Shown piece by piece: positions 17,209 to 27,159 of a DNA stretch of 64,000 bases. The notes under the pieces are model-generated. The model did no database searches, was not told the DNA's origin, and saw only the letters and a program-made list of their open reading frames with translations. Each line of letters opens with the position of its first letter. Within the stretch, counting starts at the first letter, position 1. The position numbers were made by a program, and so were the translations under genes. This DNA is from a virus. The stretch spans positions 91,283 to 155,282 of IMG/VR virus record IMGVR_UViG_3300037294_000405; one strand, written 5' to 3'.

Positions 17209-19830
17209 ATGGGAATAAACCTAACAGATATAATCAGAGGGTGTAATGTATTTTGGAGTTCCGTTATAGCGCAAAATGGTTTGGTTAAAAATACAGACGG
17301 CACTATTTCTGTATATTTACCCAATAGTAATGGTGCACCATCACCAACATATGTATCGCAACAATGTTGTAGTGTTTTGGCTGAAATAACAAGCGAACCA
17401 TATTATTATGATTTAGACGCTCAAAAATGTAGATGGTCTGATAAGTCTAGTATAGATTGTGCGGATAACCAACCAATTAAAATAGTCTTAAATCCAAAGG
17501 GTAATGACGGAACTATTTTCTATCTTCAAGATAATGAAAAATGTTCTTTGGTTGTCGATTTTGATTATTTGTTTAAACTAGACTGCGAAATGCTTAGTAA
17601 AGTATTATCACAAACTAGTGTTAGTAACCCAATTTTACACAACCAAATTTTTATATTACAACAACAAATTGATGAACAAACAGTTAGGTGTGAGGAGATA
17701 AACACGCAGTTACTTTATTTGCTAGACCAATATGATAAAACAAGTTATTCGATAACATGCGATAGATTCCCATCTATGGCAATCATTGATTTGGAAGCAA
17801 TCGAATATTTGCCAAGTGAAATTATAAAACCAACACAAACACAAAAAGAGCCTTTTACTAGAACTGGGTTTAACGGAGGGTTAGCACCTTTTTCTTTTCC
17901 TAGGATAAAACACACTAGTGTTAATTTTTGTTTAACAACTGAGGGTCTTACTATTTGGCAAAATATTTTGGGTCCTAATAAATACCAACAGTTTTTAAAT
18001 GGTGACCCATCATCTTATACATGCGAAGATGTCATCAATATATACAATCAAAATCAAACATTATTATCAATAACCAGAAACGTTAACCCACTTATTTTAG
18101 AATGTACAACGCTTTTTGGTACTAAAACAGAAATTAAAAATAAAATAGATGCACTTGTAGTTAAACAAACTGAATGTAATGATTTATTGCTAACCTTACA
18201 AACAGAATTGGATAATTTACTAACGCAGCAACAAGACTTAACTGTTAGTTGTAGTACACCGATTGGTGTTATGGAAAATTTAAGTGTTTCTATGAGTATA
18301 GATATTGTCGATGATGACGGTAATCTAACAACAGCTTATGAAGATAATTTTTTTCCATCTATAGGTGCTGGTAATTTATATAATTATTTAACTTCCAACC
18401 CAACAAATAGTGGTTTCTTTGTTTGTGGTGAACCTAGCGCTAACGAATCTTGGGCTACTGGGTGCACACCATTAAGTTACCCAGAATTATCACCACAAAT
18501 TCAAGGTGATAATGTTATTGATGGTCAAACAAACGTTTCAAACTGTTTAAGGATTAGAGATTACATTTTACAAGAGTTATTTAACCAATCTGAATTGGGT
18601 GGACAAACAAATGGCCAATCAGTGTTTAATAATTCATTATCGCCAACAATATTATCTTCTTCGTGGTTACAATACACCAATTTTATTGATGATGTTGACG
18701 TAATTAATATGATTACCAACAAAAAAATTAAGTTAAGTCTTAATATTAATAGTAGTTGTGGTGATTTTTGTGTTATGATTGATAGGATTTCGTTAACAAA
18801 ACAATGTGTTGATGTTGACGGTACTAATCTGTTTATCAGTCAATCACCAGGTTTTAATATAACTAGAGTTGTCGACAATAAAAAATCTTGGGTGAATAAC
18901 ACAGATTTAGTAAATAGAGAATTTGATATTAAAAACGTTAGTGGTTTTAATAGTATTAGACAAACAGATTATGATGTATTTGATGAAAGATTGGTAATCA
19001 ACACCAAAGAAATTGATTTAGATATGAATATCGCTTCTGCGGTGGAACATGATGTTTGGTGTTATTTATCAGATAACCCATGTTTATTGACTGGTGTAAC
19101 ATATTGTGACCCATGCGTTCTTTGTGGTGATAAAACTTTTCAAGATGACGAATGTTTTAATTTTCAAGATTCTAACGTTTATGATTTTATGGACAGCACG
19201 TCAAATAATATCCAATTATTTTCACAATCATATTGTTGTGGTGACAACCAAATAGATTTTACTAGTTTGTTTACAACTGATTTATCAACAATTAAAACAA
19301 TTGATAAATTCCAAAATTTATTGGTTTCCGAATTAATAAATGTTAAAAACAGACAAACAATATCTGGGTATCCAACACTTAAAGCACTATACGAAAGATA
19401 CTTAAATAGTTTAGATTATTGTATTACAAAAAGTTCTGCTTTTGACTATTATACAATGGACCAATTTGCTAATCTTATAGGTGATTATTGGGTTGATGTA
19501 ATCGAACAAGTTATTCCAGCGACAACAATTTGGGGTAGTGTTAAAATTTATACCAATACAATATTTGACCAACAGAAGTTTAAATATAAACAATATTCCT
19601 CATTATTCGGTAGTAACCCTTTTGAATATTTAAACGTATTAAGTCCGATAAATGGAGTTTCTGGTCAGTGTCAAAACATCGATGTTGTTACAAGTGTTAT
19701 TTCAACACCAAAAGAAGGTGAGTTAAGACCAAAACCAGTATATAATCATTTAGATAAACTTTGTGTTTCGCAGATGAATTGGGGTTCTGAATTTATAGGT
19801 AGCGTGGCTATTATAGAGATTAAAGATTAA
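17209..19830 (+). CDS. Large Cys-rich structural protein with short coiled coil
   Basis: 873 residues. There are coiled-coil-like segments near residues 145-175 (QQQIDEQTVRCEEINTQLLY) and 300-345, and Cys clusters (QQCCSVLAEI near residue 50; CDPCVLCGDKTFQDDEC near residue 640). No family recognised. It is preceded by a late-type promoter and followed by the fibre gene, so it is most likely a tail or fibre-network protein. Confidence 0.5.
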   Translation: MGINLTDIIRGCNVFWSSVIAQNGLVKNTDGTISVYLPNSNGAPSPTYVSQQCCSVLAEITSEPYYYDLDAQKCRWSDKSSIDCADNQPIKIVLNPKGNDGTIFYLQDNEKCSLVVDFDYLFKLDCEMLSKVLSQTSVSNPILHNQIFILQQQIDEQTVRCEEINTQLLYLLDQYDKTSYSITCDRFPSMAIIDLEAIEYLPSEIIKPTQTQKEPFTRTGFNGGLAPFSFPRIKHTSVNFCLTTEGLTIWQNILGPNKYQQFLNGDPSSYTCEDVINIYNQNQTLLSITRNVNPLILECTTLFGTKTEIKNKIDALVVKQTECNDLLLTLQTELDNLLTQQQDLTVSCSTPIGVMENLSVSMSIDIVDDDGNLTTAYEDNFFPSIGAGNLYNYLTSNPTNSGFFVCGEPSANESWATGCTPLSYPELSPQIQGDNVIDGQTNVSNCLRIRDYILQELFNQSELGGQTNGQSVFNNSLSPTILSSSWLQYTNFIDDVDVINMITNKKIKLSLNINSSCGDFCVMIDRISLTKQCVDVDGTNLFISQSPGFNITRVVDNKKSWVNNTDLVNREFDIKNVSGFNSIRQTDYDVFDERLVINTKEIDLDMNIASAVEHDVWCYLSDNPCLLTGVTYCDPCVLCGDKTFQDDECFNFQDSNVYDFMDSTSNNIQLFSQSYCCGDNQIDFTSLFTTDLSTIKTIDKFQNLLVSELINVKNRQTISGYPTLKALYERYLNSLDYCITKSSAFDYYTMDQFANLIGDYWVDVIEQVIPATTIWGSVKIYTNTIFDQQKFKYKQYSSLFGSNPFEYLNVLSPINGVSGQCQNIDVVTSVISTPKEGELRPKPVYNHLDKLCVSQMNWGSEFIGSVAIIEIKD

Positions 19831-19901
19831 TAAAAAAATAAATTTAAAAACAAATGTGTTTTTAATTAAATGAAATAAAGACCTTGTTTCAATAAAATAA
19901 T

Positions 19902-19917
19902 ATATTTATATATAAAA
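19902..19917 (+). promoter_or_regulatory. Putative late promoter (ATATTTATATATAAAA)
   Basis: A variant of the motif, 12 bases before the fibre gene ATG, inside a 99-base gap. Confidence 0.5.
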
Positions 19918-19929
19918 GAAAAGAAAAAA

Positions 19930-21030
19930 ATGAAATTAACTAGTAGAAACATAGCCCCTTCAGTTGGTTTGGACGATATTCTCCACATCGTTTTGGTAAA
20001 CGACCAATCACAAGACCCTTACGGTAGTTCTTATAAAGCTACGGTTCAACAACTTTTGAACAATATAGCTTTACCCACTGACGTAACAGTTACTGGCGGT
20101 ACTTATAATTCTGGGATAGCAACATTCGCCAATAACACAGGTGGTACGTTTAATGTAACAGGTTTTTTAACTGGTGATAGTCTTTGGGAAGTTGGTTCAA
20201 CGGGTGTCGCCTCAATCAAAGCCATTAATGGTACTGGATTAGATGCGACAGGTGATTATGCAGTTGCTGAAGGTAATGGGACACAAGCTAATGGTGAAGC
20301 ATCACACGCTGAAGGTTTTGAATCGGTAGCTGTTGGGAGCGCATCACACGCTGAAGGTAATGGGGCACAAGCTAATGGTGAAGCATCACACGCTGAAGGT
20401 GATACAACACAAGCTAATGGTAATTATTCACACGCTGAAGGTATATACACACTAGCTAATGGTGAAGCATCACACGCTGAAGGTGATACAACACAAGCTA
20501 ATGGTAATTATTCACACGCTGAAGGTATATACACACTAGCTAGTGGTAATGGTTCACATGCCGAAGGTGGTAATTTCATTCTAGGTATTTTCCCAACACC
20601 AAATGTTTGGATATCTGGAGGTACAGCTTCTGGTAGTGGCTCTCACGCTGAGGGGTTAGGAACTAAAGCTAGTGGTATATCTAGTCACGCTGAAGGCTTT
20701 GGGGCGATAGCTGGTGGTGATGCATCACATGCTGAAGGTACTGGCACAATGGCAATGGGTATTTCATCACATGCTGGTGGTATTGAAAGCATTGCTAGTG
20801 GTAGTTATTCATTTGTTCATGGTTATGGTTCAACGGCTAGTCATGTTAATACGATTGTTTTAGGTGCCGAAATTAATAGTACTGTGGATAATGCAACATA
20901 TGTTGATAGATTAAGTATTAAAACATACGGACCATACGATGATGACGCTCAAGCTGATGCAGATACATCGATGCCTTCTGGTGGTCTTTATTTGTTAATA
21001 GGTTCTAGAGCAGTTTATCTAAAACCATAA
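19930..21030 (+). CDS. Tail fibre with YadA-head (SHAEG) repeats
   Basis: 366 residues. Residues ~110-300 are a run of about fourteen-residue repeats of the form ASHAEGxxTxAxGxx, the Hep/Hag repeat of trimeric YadA-like adhesin heads, which folds into a left-handed beta roll and occurs in phage fibres. The ~100-residue N-terminal part would attach to the tail; the last ~60 residues form a non-repeated tip (YVDRLSIKTYG ... PSGGLYLLIG). Role: receptor contact, probably as a trimer. Part of the repeat is duplicated exactly at DNA level. Confidence 0.85.
   Translation: MKLTSRNIAPSVGLDDILHIVLVNDQSQDPYGSSYKATVQQLLNNIALPTDVTVTGGTYNSGIATFANNTGGTFNVTGFLTGDSLWEVGSTGVASIKAINGTGLDATGDYAVAEGNGTQANGEASHAEGFESVAVGSASHAEGNGAQANGEASHAEGDTTQANGNYSHAEGIYTLANGEASHAEGDTTQANGNYSHAEGIYTLASGNGSHAEGGNFILGIFPTPNVWISGGTASGSGSHAEGLGTKASGISSHAEGFGAIAGGDASHAEGTGTMAMGISSHAGGIESIASGSYSFVHGYGSTASHVNTIVLGAEINSTVDNATYVDRLSIKTYGPYDDDAQADADTSMPSGGLYLLIGSRAVYLKP
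20371..20542 (+). repeat. Perfect 84-base tandem duplication in the fibre gene
   Basis: The block from 20371 recurs from 20455 without a mismatch through 20542 (period 84, equal to two fourteen-residue SHAEG repeats). Such a duplication can expand or contract by recombination and so change fibre length. Confidence 0.9.
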
Positions 21031-21034
21031 TATT

Positions 21035-21277
21035 ATGCCTAAATTAATCAAAAACATACAAGGTGAAGTGTTAACGAATGTTATAGATAATATTAGTTAT
21101 ATTTCCACAATTACAGGTGAGATACAACAAGAAGATTTCATTAACTTGAACGGTTTTGTTGCGTATTTACAGAATTTAACAAAAGCAGAAGAAACAACTG
21201 CTTTGACTATTCCACAATCTTTTGGTTTACAGAATAGTTATAATAAAACAATGATTACACTAGAAATAAATTACTAA
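21035..21277 (+). CDS. Small protein after the tail fibre gene
   Basis: 80 residues, soluble, no recognised domain. It starts 4 bases after the fibre stop and its own stop overlaps the next start in TAATG. The position suggests a fibre assembly factor or small virion component; this is inference only. Confidence 0.5.
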   Translation: MPKLIKNIQGEVLTNVIDNISYISTITGEIQQEDFINLNGFVAYLQNLTKAEETTALTIPQSFGLQNSYNKTMITLEINY

Positions 21278-22707
21278 TGAGATATCAAGAACCAATATAC
21301 ATTCAAAATGAAAACGGTGCGGTAAGAAACAAAGATATTCTGAATGTCAACATGAGTTCAGATATTTGTGTTTTTCAAAGCCCACAATATTCACTTAGTG
21401 GTGCATCTAAAATAGATTGTTCTGGTTCAACTAGCGGCACTTCTTATATTATTACTGCTACGATACAAAATATTCCTCTAACTTTTGATTTTACTGCGAA
21501 CACTATTTCATTTATTGATACTGGTGCTTTGTTTAGGTTTGAGGTTTATAAATATTCAGATATTTTTAGTGGGTTTAGTTCAACACCTGTATATAAATCA
21601 GAAACACTAAATTATTCGACATTTAGCGCTACTAATATGACTACACAATATGTTCCATCTAGTGGTTTAACTCTTGATGGTGAATACATAATTAAACCAT
21701 ATTATTCTTTTGGTGTATGTACTGATTTTTTGAGTAAATTAAACAAAACTGTCGACACATCGACATTCATTTCTGGAACAGAATACGGTATTTATGACAA
21801 AGAATTTGATTATTATTTTATGGCGATGAAACAAGCCGAAATACCTGTTTTAACACAAAATAGTAGTAATTCAGCTGAAATAGGTCAATTAACACAACAA
21901 GTAATTATACCTAGTGATGGGCAAGTAACCTTTAATATTCAAAACGGTGTTATTGGTGATTTTGTTGTTACGTTAAACGGTTTGGTGTTAGCTTTAGGTG
22001 AAGATTATTCTTTTTCTGGTAATGTAGTATATTTGAGTGGTGAAACTTTTTCTGACGACATAATTACAGCTATTTATTCAACTAGTGGTGGTTACAATAT
22101 GGTAAGTGATAACATAAATATAAAAACACCTATTGTGAGTGGTTTTACTGATAGTCAAGGTTCTAATGATGTTTATTTTAACACAAACACTGATAAATAC
22201 GAAATATATGCTTCAATTACACCACAGGATGGTGGTAGTGTTATAGTGATGTTAAATGGAGCTACGTTAGCAAATAATATAGACTATTTCCAATCAATTA
22301 CTAACCCAAAAAGAATTATCCTTCAAGGTACGTTGATAGTTAACGATATTATAACAATAGTGTATTTTCCTAGAGCCACCTCTTCTATGGGTTTAAATAC
22401 AAACACACCAATTGTATCTTGGGGTATAAACGAATCACCAACGATTCAAAATGGTTATTTTACCCTAGAGGTATCGACTGGTGATACATTTAATTCATTA
22501 TATTATAGTGGTATTACGGATTATCAAGTCGGTGTTAGTTATTATAGTCAAGGTTTCGTTGCTGATGGAACAGTAGGTACTACTTTATACTATAGAGTAA
22601 AAAATGAAAAAAATTACATAACTATTTGTGGTGATAACGTTAACAGTACATCGTATAGTGAAATAATTCCAGTGATAATTCAAAGTAATTCGATAAATTC
22701 GTATTAA
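21277..22707 (+). CDS. Tail or fibre protein with duplicated beta domain
   Basis: 476 residues. Two related beta domains are visible, around residues 215-270 (VTLNGLVLALGEDYSF then IITAIYSTSG) and 310-370 (VMLNGATLANNIDYFQ then IITIVYF). This LNG-x-L-x-DY ... IIT-x-Y pattern is common in phage tail and fibre proteins. Start overlaps the previous stop. Likely part of the fibre or host-recognition apparatus. Confidence 0.55.
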   Translation: MRYQEPIYIQNENGAVRNKDILNVNMSSDICVFQSPQYSLSGASKIDCSGSTSGTSYIITATIQNIPLTFDFTANTISFIDTGALFRFEVYKYSDIFSGFSSTPVYKSETLNYSTFSATNMTTQYVPSSGLTLDGEYIIKPYYSFGVCTDFLSKLNKTVDTSTFISGTEYGIYDKEFDYYFMAMKQAEIPVLTQNSSNSAEIGQLTQQVIIPSDGQVTFNIQNGVIGDFVVTLNGLVLALGEDYSFSGNVVYLSGETFSDDIITAIYSTSGGYNMVSDNINIKTPIVSGFTDSQGSNDVYFNTNTDKYEIYASITPQDGGSVIVMLNGATLANNIDYFQSITNPKRIILQGTLIVNDIITIVYFPRATSSMGLNTNTPIVSWGINESPTIQNGYFTLEVSTGDTFNSLYYSGITDYQVGVSYYSQGFVADGTVGTTLYYRVKNEKNYITICGDNVNSTSYSEIIPVIIQSNSINSY

Positions 22708-22723
22708 TATTATTTACTATTGG

Positions 22724-22738
22724 ATATTTATAAGTAAA
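22724..22738 (+). promoter_or_regulatory. Putative late promoter, first of two
   Basis: ATATTTATAAGTAAA, the upstream member of a tandem pair in the 56-base gap before the 711-residue gene. Confidence 0.45.
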
Positions 22739-22750
22739 ATAAAGAAAAAG

Positions 22751-22761
22751 ATATTTATAAA
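22751..22761 (+). promoter_or_regulatory. Putative late promoter, second of two
   Basis: ATATTTATAAA directly before the ATG at 22764. With so short a leader, one of the pair may be the active copy. Confidence 0.4.
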
Positions 22762-22763
22762 AT

Positions 22764-24899
22764 ATGAGTTACATAATTAAAAACACAAGTCCGTTTGTTA
22801 GCATAAAGTTAACACAAAAAGGACGTGAGCAATTGGCCCAAGGTAAATTAAATTTTAATTACTGGGCAATTGGAGATTCTGAAATTAACTACAATAGAGA
22901 AGCTATTGTGGACGCAAACCCTACTGACGTAACATTATCAGCAACTAGTGCTGTGTTTAGACCATTTGATAAACAACCAAATATAAAAACATTTATCACA
23001 CCAAACGGTACCATCGACCCATTTCAAACGGTTAATGGTTCGGTTTTAAATGTTGTCAAAGCGATTGTTAATAATGAAGCTGATGAAAGAGGGTTTTTTC
23101 AACGTTCTGGTTCAACATTTACAACACTTACTGATTCAACTTATACTCTATTCTCAACAAACTTATCAAATTCAGTGTTTACTGGTGGTACTAGTTTTAA
23201 CATTACAAGTACGGATATAAATGTTGGTGATGTTATTTTAATCAAATTAGTGAATGACACAATTGGTAACATTATTAATAATGAAAACAGTAGAGCACTT
23301 CCAAATCTTTGGTTTAAAGTTCAAGCAACTGGAATTGGGTATGTTACTGTAGATAGAAACTTACCAAATTTATCTGCTCAAACTGCATCAAGCCAAGTTA
23401 TTGTTTATAGAGGTGGTGAGGTTTACGAAACTATAGCTACTGGAACAACAACGGCTTATTGGGATTCTGGTACTTTATCTTTTGATTCAAACGTAAATGT
23501 TACGTGTCAAGATGTCCCAGTTTGGAATATGAATAATGTTTGGTGTGAAGATATTGCTGGTGTTACTGGTTTGTCTACTACTAACTTATACGAAAACTAC
23601 ACTAAGTTTGGTTCGTATAGATATTTAGGCGCTAAAAACCCTTATATGGAATATCTTTGTCAATCAACTGGTCAAACTCTAACATTTAATTGTAACGGTC
23701 CAGGTGTAAGTTATCCAGATGATGTGGTTAAATCTATTTCTATTATTCACTACACAAATAATACTATATCTAATTTATATGGTGAATTCTTTTACACTGA
23801 TTCAGTATCTGGTAAGTATTTGAGTTTGCATATGCCAGATTTAATGTATCATAGGCATTCTGGTACTACTGGTAGTGGAACATCTATGGGTATGACATTT
23901 ATAGCTACAGGTGCAACACAAGTAATGACTAATAGTGATATAGAATATATTGATTTAATTGAAGACCCTACACTAATCGCTTTGGCATCGACACCTAAAG
24001 TTGTTGGTAGAATTTACCCGCAATTAAAAACATGTGTTATTCATGACGATGAAATTGTTGCGGCAACTTCTTATAAATCAAACAGAAACTGGACACTCCC
24101 AGAATTAGCTGCAACATTACAAGCACCTACTGGTGGTACATCTAATGGTGTATTAGCCATTAACGATACAATGTATTTAACGTACATTTTAGAAAACACT
24201 ACAGGTACTGGTTTAACGACTTCTATGTCTTGCCAAGAATATATCAAAATAACAAATAATACTTCATCTGCTAAAGATGTTGCATTTAGAATCAACGAAA
24301 CTGATTTATTACCTTACATGCGTAAATTAGAATCTGGTTATGATGGTTACGGTTTTTATGCTGATAAATTCACATTAGTTTATCAAATGGTACAAGACCC
24401 AACTGACCGTCCAGACCCAGGAGCGTGGAAAGCTTTTGATTTTACAACAACAGCAATTACTGGTGGTGCTGGTGAAACTATTGACCCTAAATTATTAGAA
24501 GGTCAAACACCAACAACGACTGGGTTTATTATTGATAAATTAAAAGACTTGTCAGCAACAACATTTAGTCTTATCGCTGCGTTAAATTTACCAGCAAACA
24601 CACAACCAGAAGAATTACAATTCGGTGATGAAAGATTCTTTTACGGAAATTTAACAACATTCATCGGTGCAACAATATACAAAACAATCTTCGATATTAG
24701 AGTTGACGCTAGCCTGTTTAATACGACTACTAACCCAACTAGAAGCAAAGATTTGTTAACAAACCCACCAAATATTAAAATTACTGAGGTAGGAATTTAC
24801 GATACGGATAAAAATCTTGTATGTATTGGTAAATTATCTAATCCAGTTCCTTTGGTTGGTGGTAATATAATAATGATTGAATTATCAATGGACTTTTAA
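22764..24899 (+). CDS. Tail fibre/collar-type protein, paralog A
   Basis: 711 residues. The N-terminus (SIKLTQKGREQLAQGKLNFN, then YWAIGDSEINY) and C-terminus (ITEVGIYDTDKNLVCIGKLS) match the pattern in the next gene (LTPLGRQKI ... FSLGDSDANY; ISEVGLFDDAGNLIAVAK). The two are paralogs with different middles. The layout suggests a conserved attachment and tip frame around a variable insert. A central HSGTTGSGTSMGMTF segment is His/Gly/Ser-rich. Likely an adhesin or fibre of the tail. Confidence 0.6.
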   Translation: MSYIIKNTSPFVSIKLTQKGREQLAQGKLNFNYWAIGDSEINYNREAIVDANPTDVTLSATSAVFRPFDKQPNIKTFITPNGTIDPFQTVNGSVLNVVKAIVNNEADERGFFQRSGSTFTTLTDSTYTLFSTNLSNSVFTGGTSFNITSTDINVGDVILIKLVNDTIGNIINNENSRALPNLWFKVQATGIGYVTVDRNLPNLSAQTASSQVIVYRGGEVYETIATGTTTAYWDSGTLSFDSNVNVTCQDVPVWNMNNVWCEDIAGVTGLSTTNLYENYTKFGSYRYLGAKNPYMEYLCQSTGQTLTFNCNGPGVSYPDDVVKSISIIHYTNNTISNLYGEFFYTDSVSGKYLSLHMPDLMYHRHSGTTGSGTSMGMTFIATGATQVMTNSDIEYIDLIEDPTLIALASTPKVVGRIYPQLKTCVIHDDEIVAATSYKSNRNWTLPELAATLQAPTGGTSNGVLAINDTMYLTYILENTTGTGLTTSMSCQEYIKITNNTSSAKDVAFRINETDLLPYMRKLESGYDGYGFYADKFTLVYQMVQDPTDRPDPGAWKAFDFTTTAITGGAGETIDPKLLEGQTPTTTGFIIDKLKDLSATTFSLIAALNLPANTQPEELQFGDERFFYGNLTTFIGATIYKTIFDIRVDASLFNTTTNPTRSKDLLTNPPNIKITEVGIYDTDKNLVCIGKLSNPVPLVGGNIIMIELSMDF

Positions 24900-24900
24900 T

Positions 24901-26103
24901 ATGGGATTTAATAACACTGCAACAACACTTACGCTAACGGCTAAGTTAACTCCACTTGGTAGACAAAAAATTGTATCTACCAATAATGCATTAATCAAAA
25001 CTTTTAGTCTTGGTGACTCAGATGCTAATTACCACACTAACTTAACACTAGGTACTGGTCAAATACCTGGAATTGGTGGTGATATTGGTACTAACTCTAC
25101 AATTAGTAATAGTACAACACAGTCTATTGGTATGAAAACTATGCTTATAGTAAACTCTAGTGGTGTGTTAACCAAACCTGTTTCTTCTCAATCAATTAAT
25201 GTTTTGTCCGAAATAATACCTAATGGTGTGGTTACGGTTAATGCTGCTAATATATCACAATCTTTAGTTAATAGAAACGACATAACTACTGATAACTTGG
25301 TTAATTTATTTTATTCATTTGGTTTACCTTTAAACACTAATGATGACACAAAATATACTGGTATTACTTACACGAATGGTGGTTACTCCGATACTGCTTT
25401 AAGTGCTTTTAGTGCAACAAAAATACTTGTAATTGCGATAAATAATAATAACTACGGTGAGTGTATTGATGGTAAAACATTTAAACTTGAACTACCAACA
25501 TCTGCTGGGACGTATACTATTTATTCTACTTATTTAGGTGGGAACAATACATTGGTAACATTAGATAATCTTATTTCAGATAACGCATTGCAAACTAATC
25601 AATTTGGTAATAATGTGGCTGCTTTGGTTTCTGATGATATCATGAAACCAAATGGCGGTGATGCGGCTAAAAGTTGGGCTACGGGTTATAATACTGAAAA
25701 ACCGTTCTCGTTAAACCAAAAACAAACATACAATTTTCAAACAAATTCTAATTTAGGTGTTACGGCTGACACATTGGTTGGTATGGTTTATTTAGATAAA
25801 GGGTTTGCTGTCATTACTGACCAAACAATAGTAAATAATTTCAATCAATCTGCTTCAACAGCAACGACAGTAATGTTTAATAGTGTTTCAACAAATGTAT
25901 ATCAAAGTATAACATGTATTGCTGATAGAGGTGAGTTCGGTTCAACAACAAACCCTACTTTTGATATTGGAGATATCCCTAGAATTAGTGAAGTTGGTTT
26001 ATTTGATGATGCTGGTAATTTAATTGCTGTCGCTAAAACAGACCGTCACATAATAAAAAACGTTAACGAATTTTTGGCTTTGGGAATAAAAATAACTCTT
26101 TAA
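24901..26103 (+). CDS. Tail fibre/collar-type protein, paralog B
   Basis: 401 residues from the ATG at 24901, one base after the stop of paralog A; an in-frame ATG at 24877 lies inside the upstream gene and is unlikely. It shares the N-terminal LTPLGRQKI / GDSDANY and C-terminal ISEVGLFDDAGN signatures with paralog A but has a shorter middle. It closes the tail gene block. Confidence 0.6.
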   Translation: MGFNNTATTLTLTAKLTPLGRQKIVSTNNALIKTFSLGDSDANYHTNLTLGTGQIPGIGGDIGTNSTISNSTTQSIGMKTMLIVNSSGVLTKPVSSQSINVLSEIIPNGVVTVNAANISQSLVNRNDITTDNLVNLFYSFGLPLNTNDDTKYTGITYTNGGYSDTALSAFSATKILVIAINNNNYGECIDGKTFKLELPTSAGTYTIYSTYLGGNNTLVTLDNLISDNALQTNQFGNNVAALVSDDIMKPNGGDAAKSWATGYNTEKPFSLNQKQTYNFQTNSNLGVTADTLVGMVYLDKGFAVITDQTIVNNFNQSASTATTVMFNSVSTNVYQSITCIADRGEFGSTTNPTFDIGDIPRISEVGLFDDAGNLIAVAKTDRHIIKNVNEFLALGIKITL

Positions 26104-26148
26104 GGTTTATTTTTTTTGTTTATAGGTTAAATTAATGTAAAAAGTGTT

Positions 26149-26211
26149 ATGATTAAAGAACCAGAATTTTTATTGGCGTTAGATGTATCAACATCAAAAT
26201 TATTTAATTAA
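26149..26211 (+). pseudogene. 5' remnant of a RuvC-like nuclease gene
   Basis: Twenty codons, MIKEPEFLLALDVSTSKLFN, then stop. Residues 3-16 match the start of the intact nuclease at 27149 (EKEPEFLLSLDVSTS) but with different DNA, so this is the start of an older, diverged allele cut off by the inserted endonuclease cassette. The matching 3' remnant is at 28616. Confidence 0.8.
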
Positions 26212-26246
26212 AGTGTCATTAAAATACAACTTTTTATTTTATCGTG

Positions 26247-26260
26247 ATATTTATAATAAA
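26247..26260 (+). promoter_or_regulatory. Putative late promoter (ATATTTATAATAAA)
   Basis: Perfect motif 10 bases before the small RHH gene, inside the inserted endonuclease cassette. Confidence 0.55.
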
Positions 26261-26270
26261 CAAAAATATT

Positions 26271-26420
26271 ATGGCAAGACCAAAATTAAAAGAAGAAGAT
26301 AAAAAAATTAGACTAGGTGTAACAATATCTAGAGAACTATATAAAAAAATTGATTCGGAAACAAACAATAAATCTGAATTTATTGAGAAACTATTAACTA
26401 AATATTTTTATGAAAAGTAA
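26271..26420 (+). CDS. Ribbon-helix-helix-like small DNA-binding protein
   Basis: 49 residues: a basic start (MARPKLKEEDKKIRLGVTIS), a beta strand (IRLGVTI), then two predicted helices (RELYKKIDSE and KSEFIEKLLTKYF), which is the CopG/Arc ribbon-helix-helix layout. The stop overlaps the start of the GIY-YIG gene by 11 bases, so the two are cotranslated. It may repress its own promoter and thus the endonuclease. That regulatory role is inference. Confidence 0.65.
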   Translation: MARPKLKEEDKKIRLGVTISRELYKKIDSETNNKSEFIEKLLTKYFYEK

Positions 26421-27159
26421 TGGTATTTATAGGATAGTTAATAATATAAACGGTAAAGTTTATATTGGAAGTACTGGAAGCAAAGGTGGTTTTAAAAAAA
26501 GATGGTCATATCATTTAACTGATTTGAAACAAAATAAACACCATTCCAGACATTTACAAAGAGCTTGGAATAAATATGGTGAAAATTCATTTGTATTTGG
26601 AATAATAGAAATAATTGAAAATTTTACTAAAGAAACGTTATTAATTAGAGAACAATATTATTTAGATTTATATAAATCATATGATGTTAATTTAGGTTAT
26701 AATATATGTAAGAATGCTGGTAGTTCTTTAGGTGTTAAAAAAACACCAGAACAAATAAAACAAATGTCTGAGTTAAGAAAAGGAAAACCAATACCATGGT
26801 TGAATAATGGTCAACCAAGAAGTAAAGAGCATATAGAAAATTTAAAAAATGCCTGTATTGGTAAAATATCTGAGAAATTAGATAAGACATATGAAGAAAT
26901 TTACGGTGAGGAAAAAGCTATAAAATTAAAGAAAAAATTAAGTGAATCACATATTGGGGTTAATACTGGTGAAAAACACCCGAAAGCAAAATTAGTACAA
27001 CAATTTGATATGGATAATAATTTAATTAACGAATTCAGTTGTTCAATTACAGCTAGCGAAGTATTAAATATACCAGCAAAAAGTATAAGAATGTGTTGTG
27101 GTGGGTTTGCAAAAACAGCATATGGTTTTAAATGGAAATATAAAAATTATGAAAAATAA
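26410..27159 (+). CDS. GIY-YIG homing endonuclease beside the RuvC-like gene
   Basis: 249 residues. The GIY-YIG core is at the start (GIYRIVNNINGKVYIGSTGS, then KRWSYHLTDL, the catalytic Glu in IREQYYLDLY), followed by NUMOD3-type segments (GVKKTPEQIKQMSELRKGKP) and a C-terminal NUMOD1 module (SITASEVLNIPAKSIRMCCG, FKWKYK). The gene overlaps the next gene's start by 11 bases. It sits between the 5' remnant of one nuclease allele and the complete start of another. Confidence 0.9.
   Translation: MKSNGIYRIVNNINGKVYIGSTGSKGGFKKRWSYHLTDLKQNKHHSRHLQRAWNKYGENSFVFGIIEIIENFTKETLLIREQYYLDLYKSYDVNLGYNICKNAGSSLGVKKTPEQIKQMSELRKGKPIPWLNNGQPRSKEHIENLKNACIGKISEKLDKTYEEIYGEEKAIKLKKKLSESHIGVNTGEKHPKAKLVQQFDMDNNLINEFSCSITASEVLNIPAKSIRMCCGGFAKTAYGFKWKYKNYEK

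Noticed and set aside
20260-20830. CRISPR-like regular repeats
   Set aside because: The repeats are in frame and encode the SHAEG fibre motif; there are no spacers and no cas genes.
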